From positions 1 through 35,755 of the forward strand of contig JADBXR010000022.1 in the NCBI GenBank assembly GCA_020403425.1: 35,755 bases of DNA. The letters are read 5' to 3'. Below, piece by piece: positions 33,201 to 35,755 of this stretch. The stretch's first letter is position 1; every line of letters starts with the position of its first letter. The notes beneath the pieces were generated by a model that was not told the DNA's origin, did no database searches, and saw only the letters and a program-made list of their open reading frames with translations. The translations under genes and the position numbers were made by a program. Source of the stretch: Chitinophagaceae bacterium (lineage in GTDB: Bacteria > Bacteroidota > Bacteroidia > Chitinophagales > Chitinophagaceae).

Positions 33201-35755
33201 TTGATCGTGATTAAGTTGAGAAGCAATTTTACCAGGCGTGTCATAGTCATCTGTGCCATGCTCTTCTCATTGGTGAAGGTGACCAATGCGCAGCGCTTAG
33301 GAGATAACCTGGGAACGCACCGTGCTTCCGACACCCTCCGGATGACCAACAACTTCATTGTTAATGCCAAAGGTATTGTGATCGGTAATACCACTGTATT
33401 GAATAACAGTGTGGCTTTACAGATCGACGCATCCAACAAAGCTTTATTGATACCGCGTGTATTCGATACCGCGTTGATCCTGCAGCCGGTGAATGGTATG
33501 TTGGTATATCAGACGGGGGATGATAAATTCTATGTTCGTCAGGGAGGGGGATGGATCACGTTCGGAACTTTCAGCGGTGGTGTGACCACACTGAACGGAG
33601 AACTGGGCGATGTTACGGTGAACGGAGATAATAACGGTATATCTGTAAACAAGAACGGGAATACCTTAACGATCGTAGCGGATAATACAGCTGCTATCTG
33701 GAATGCGAACCAATTGGTAGGAAGGGCGATATCCGGGACTTTACCGACCTCTGGCCAGGTATTGCAGTGGAATGCAGCATCCGCCATGTGGGAGCCCAGA
33801 TCTATTTCGCAGATCAGTTTGTCAGGTACAGGCCTGAGAACAGATTCCGTGGTCACTACACTGAATGGTAGTTTGCGGAAGGTAGCGTCGAGTAATTTTA
33901 TTTTTGTAACGGATACGGCCAACATGCTGAAGAACCTTCTGCGTGTGAGTGATACTGCCGCCATGCTTTCGAAAGTTGTCAAGTATTCGGATACCGCTTC
34001 TATGTTAAGCGGTTATGTGCGTACAGGCAATATCCCTGCTACAGGTGTTACTTCGGTATCTGTAGTGGAAGCCAACGGCATATCTGCAACAGTGGCCAAT
34101 TCCACCACTACGCCTGCCATAACCCTGAGTTTAGGGAACATTACTCCCACTTCGGTAACAACGAGTGGTGCTATCAGCGCGGCTATGCTGGCTGGTACCC
34201 TGACAACCGGAGCGCAACCGAATATTACCTCGCTGGGTAGATTGAATAATTTGTCGGTAACAGGTACCATCGAAGCTGGAATGATCAGTGGTACCTTGTC
34301 GCCGGGTACTTTGGCGGGTATTACGGGGATCTCGACTTTTAATAATATTACGGTTACGGGTTTTGCAAATATGTCAACTATTAGCGGAACGCTGACCACG
34401 GGCAATCAGCCTAATATCACTAGTGTAGGGTCTTTAAACAATCTTACTGTAAGTGGATCAGTGAACTCTGGTAACATCAGCAGTACCACAGCTACTATCG
34501 GTAACTTAACTGTACCTGGTACTATCACAGGGGGCACGTTCAGTGGCACTTTGTCTGATGGTACTATCAATAACATCACCAGCCTTGGTAACTTGACTGC
34601 GCTTACCGTAACTGGTAATGTAACTGCAGGTTCTATCAGTACGACTGCTGCAACGATCAGCAGTCTTAGCGGTTTAACTAGCATGACCGTGAATGGTGGT
34701 ATCACTGCTACAACACTGGCTGGCACATTGACCACAGGCAGTCAGCCTAATATCACTAGTGTAGGGTCTTTAAACAACCTGACTGTAAGCGGATCTGTGA
34801 ACTCAGGTAACCTAAGTTCTACTACAGCGACTATCGGTAACTTAACTGTACCTGGTACTATCACTGGGGGGACGTTCAGTGGCACTTTGTCTGATGGCAC
34901 TATCAATAATATCACGAGCCTTGGTAACTTGAGTGCCTTGACCGTAACCGGTAATGTGACAGCGGGTTCTATCAGTACGACTTCTGCGACTATCAACAGT
35001 CTTAGCGGTTTAACTAGCATGACCGTGAATGGAGGTATCACTGCTACTACTTTAGCAGGAACCTTGACCACAGGCAATCAGCCTAATATTACCAGTGTAG
35101 GTTCTTTAAACAACCTTACTGTAAGTGGATCCGTGAGCTCAGGTAACATCAGCAGCACTACAGCAACCATTGGTAATCTGACTGTGCCAGGCACCATTAC
35201 CGGTGGCACGTTCAGTGGCACTTTGTCTGATGGCACTATCAATAATATTACGAGCCTTGGTAACTTGAGTGCACTCACTGTAACCGGTAATGTGACAGCG
35301 GGATCTATCAGCACGACGAGTGCAACTATCTCTAACCTGACTGGTTTAACTAGCATGACCGTGAATGGTGGTATCACTGCTACTACTTTAGCAGGAACGC
35401 TGACCACAGGAAGTCAGCCCAATATTACCAGTGTAGGGTCTTTAAATAATCTGACCGTAACAGGTTCAGTTAACTCTGGCAATATCAGCAGTACCACAGC
35501 AACAGTTGGTAATCTGACCGTACCTGGTACCATCACGGGTGGGACGTTTAGTGGAACCCTGTCTGATGGTACTATCAATAATATCACTAGCCTTAGTAAC
35601 CTAAGTTCCTTGACCGTAACCGGTAATGTAACAGCAGGTTCTATCAGCACTACGAGTGCGACCATCGCTAACCTGACTGGTCTGACCGGTCTGACTGTGA
35701 ATGGCGGCATCACTGCTACAACACTGGCTGGAACATTGGCAACAGCCGATCAACC
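33201..35755 (+). CDS. Large exported repeat protein (fibre-like), 3' end beyond the window
   Basis: The frame is open from the TAG at 33180-33182 to the window end, giving at least 851 residues. TTG 33201 has a GGAG eight nt upstream; GTG 33207 is an alternative. Both give a signal peptide (RRVIVICAMLFSLVKVTNA, then Gln at about 31). Next come a Bacteroidota-type head (ALLIPRVFDTALILQPVNGM, about 77-96, then LVYQTGDDKFYVRQGGGW), Asp-Thr-Ala-x-Met-Leu heptad-like copies (VTDTANML, VSDTAAML and YSDTASML, about 234-270), and from about residue 334 beta-repeats with TLTTGxQPNITSxGxLNNL. From residue 403 these become 112-residue units. The composition (Thr, Ser, Gly, Asn, Ile, Leu; no Cys) suits a long extracellular fibre. 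A peptidase-S74 chaperone or a T9SS signal may follow outside the window. Confidence 0.85.
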   Translation, partial: MIVIKLRSNFTRRVIVICAMLFSLVKVTNAQRLGDNLGTHRASDTLRMTNNFIVNAKGIVIGNTTVLNNSVALQIDASNKALLIPRVFDTALILQPVNGMLVYQTGDDKFYVRQGGGWITFGTFSGGVTTLNGELGDVTVNGDNNGISVNKNGNTLTIVADNTAAIWNANQLVGRAISGTLPTSGQVLQWNAASAMWEPRSISQISLSGTGLRTDSVVTTLNGSLRKVASSNFIFVTDTANMLKNLLRVSDTAAMLSKVVKYSDTASMLSGYVRTGNIPATGVTSVSVVEANGISATVANSTTTPAITLSLGNITPTSVTTSGAISAAMLAGTLTTGAQPNITSLGRLNNLSVTGTIEAGMISGTLSPGTLAGITGISTFNNITVTGFANMSTISGTLTTGNQPNITSVGSLNNLTVSGSVNSGNISSTTATIGNLTVPGTITGGTFSGTLSDGTINNITSLGNLTALTVTGNVTAGSISTTAATISSLSGLTSMTVNGGITATTLAGTLTTGSQPNITSVGSLNNLTVSGSVNSGNLSSTTATIGNLTVPGTITGGTFSGTLSDGTINNITSLGNLSALTVTGNVTAGSISTTSATINSLSGLTSMTVNGGITATTLAGTLTTGNQPNITSVGSLNNLTVSGSVSSGNISSTTATIGNLTVPGTITGGTFSGTLSDGTINNITSLGNLSALTVTGNVTAGSISTTSATISNLTGLTSMTVNGGITATTLAGTLTTGSQPNITSVGSLNNLTVTGSVNSGNISSTTATVGNLTVPGTITGGTFSGTLSDGTINNITSLSNLSSLTVTGNVTAGSISTTSATIANLTGLTGLTVNGGITATTLAGTLATADQ
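34407..35755 (+). repeat. Tandem 336-bp repeats (four full units and the start of a fifth)
   Basis: The marker CAGCC(T/C)AATAT starts units at 34407, 34743, 35079 and 35415, and CAACC at 35751 begins a fifth. The period is exactly 336 bp (112 codons) each time, so the reading frame is kept. Each unit holds two related halves (NITSVGSLNNLTVSG... and NITSLGNLTALTVTG...). A shorter, older unit of 192 bp precedes the array (34215 to 34407). Confidence 0.95.

Noticed and set aside
34013..35713. Four consecutive minus-strand open frames of about 100-130 codons, similar to each other
   Set aside because: They are antisense shadows of the 336-bp repeats of the plus-strand gene at 33201. Their similarity and lack of stops follow from the repeat, and the plus frame has a signal peptide and recognisable repeat motifs.

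Overview
The window looks like a chromosomal segment from a Bacteroidota bacterium, most likely of the Chitinophagaceae type. The evidence is a type III glutamine synthetase, two proteins with C-terminal type IX secretion (T9SS) sorting domains, a head-GIN (DUF2807) protein, a DUF4407 protein, and promoters of the Bacteroidota form (TTG, about 19 nt, TAnnTTTG; clearest before rpsL and purL). The genus assignment is inference.

Layout. The left edge (1-240) holds the first 27 codons of a probable transposase/HTH protein and a perfect inverted repeat. From 242 to about 23.8 kb the window is mostly housekeeping: a small exported Spy-like protein, glnN, a head-GIN protein, purL, hldD, proC, an exported dienelactone-hydrolase-like enzyme, pyrG, a dipeptidyl peptidase IV, a DUF4407 membrane protein, yidC, a small exported protein, a TPR protein, a ComA-like protein followed 3 nt later by aroE, then a compact minus-strand trio (unknown protein, rdgB, thioesterase) and ilvE. 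Convergent gene pairs are packed very tightly. Two of the junctions (proC/DLH and DPP-IV/DUF4407) are filled exactly by copies of one palindromic element.

From 23.85 to 29.37 kb there is one 1838-residue T9SS cargo protein on the minus strand. rpsL and rpsG follow with a textbook promoter and terminator, but no fusA comes after them.

From 30.6 kb to the right edge the content is accessory: a lipoprotein and a small T9SS cargo gene overlapping by 11 nt, an exported NYQ-type protein, and the start of a very large exported repeat protein (at least 851 residues, cut by the window end) with 112-residue tandem units in 336-bp DNA repeats. Two intergenic stretches here share the 12-mer TACATTTGTAGT inside dyads resembling BlaI/CopY operators. 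One of them also carries three tandem ~32-bp repeats, each containing an ATG. This surface-protein cluster and its shared regulatory motif, together with the palindromic junction elements, are the parts most worth following up.
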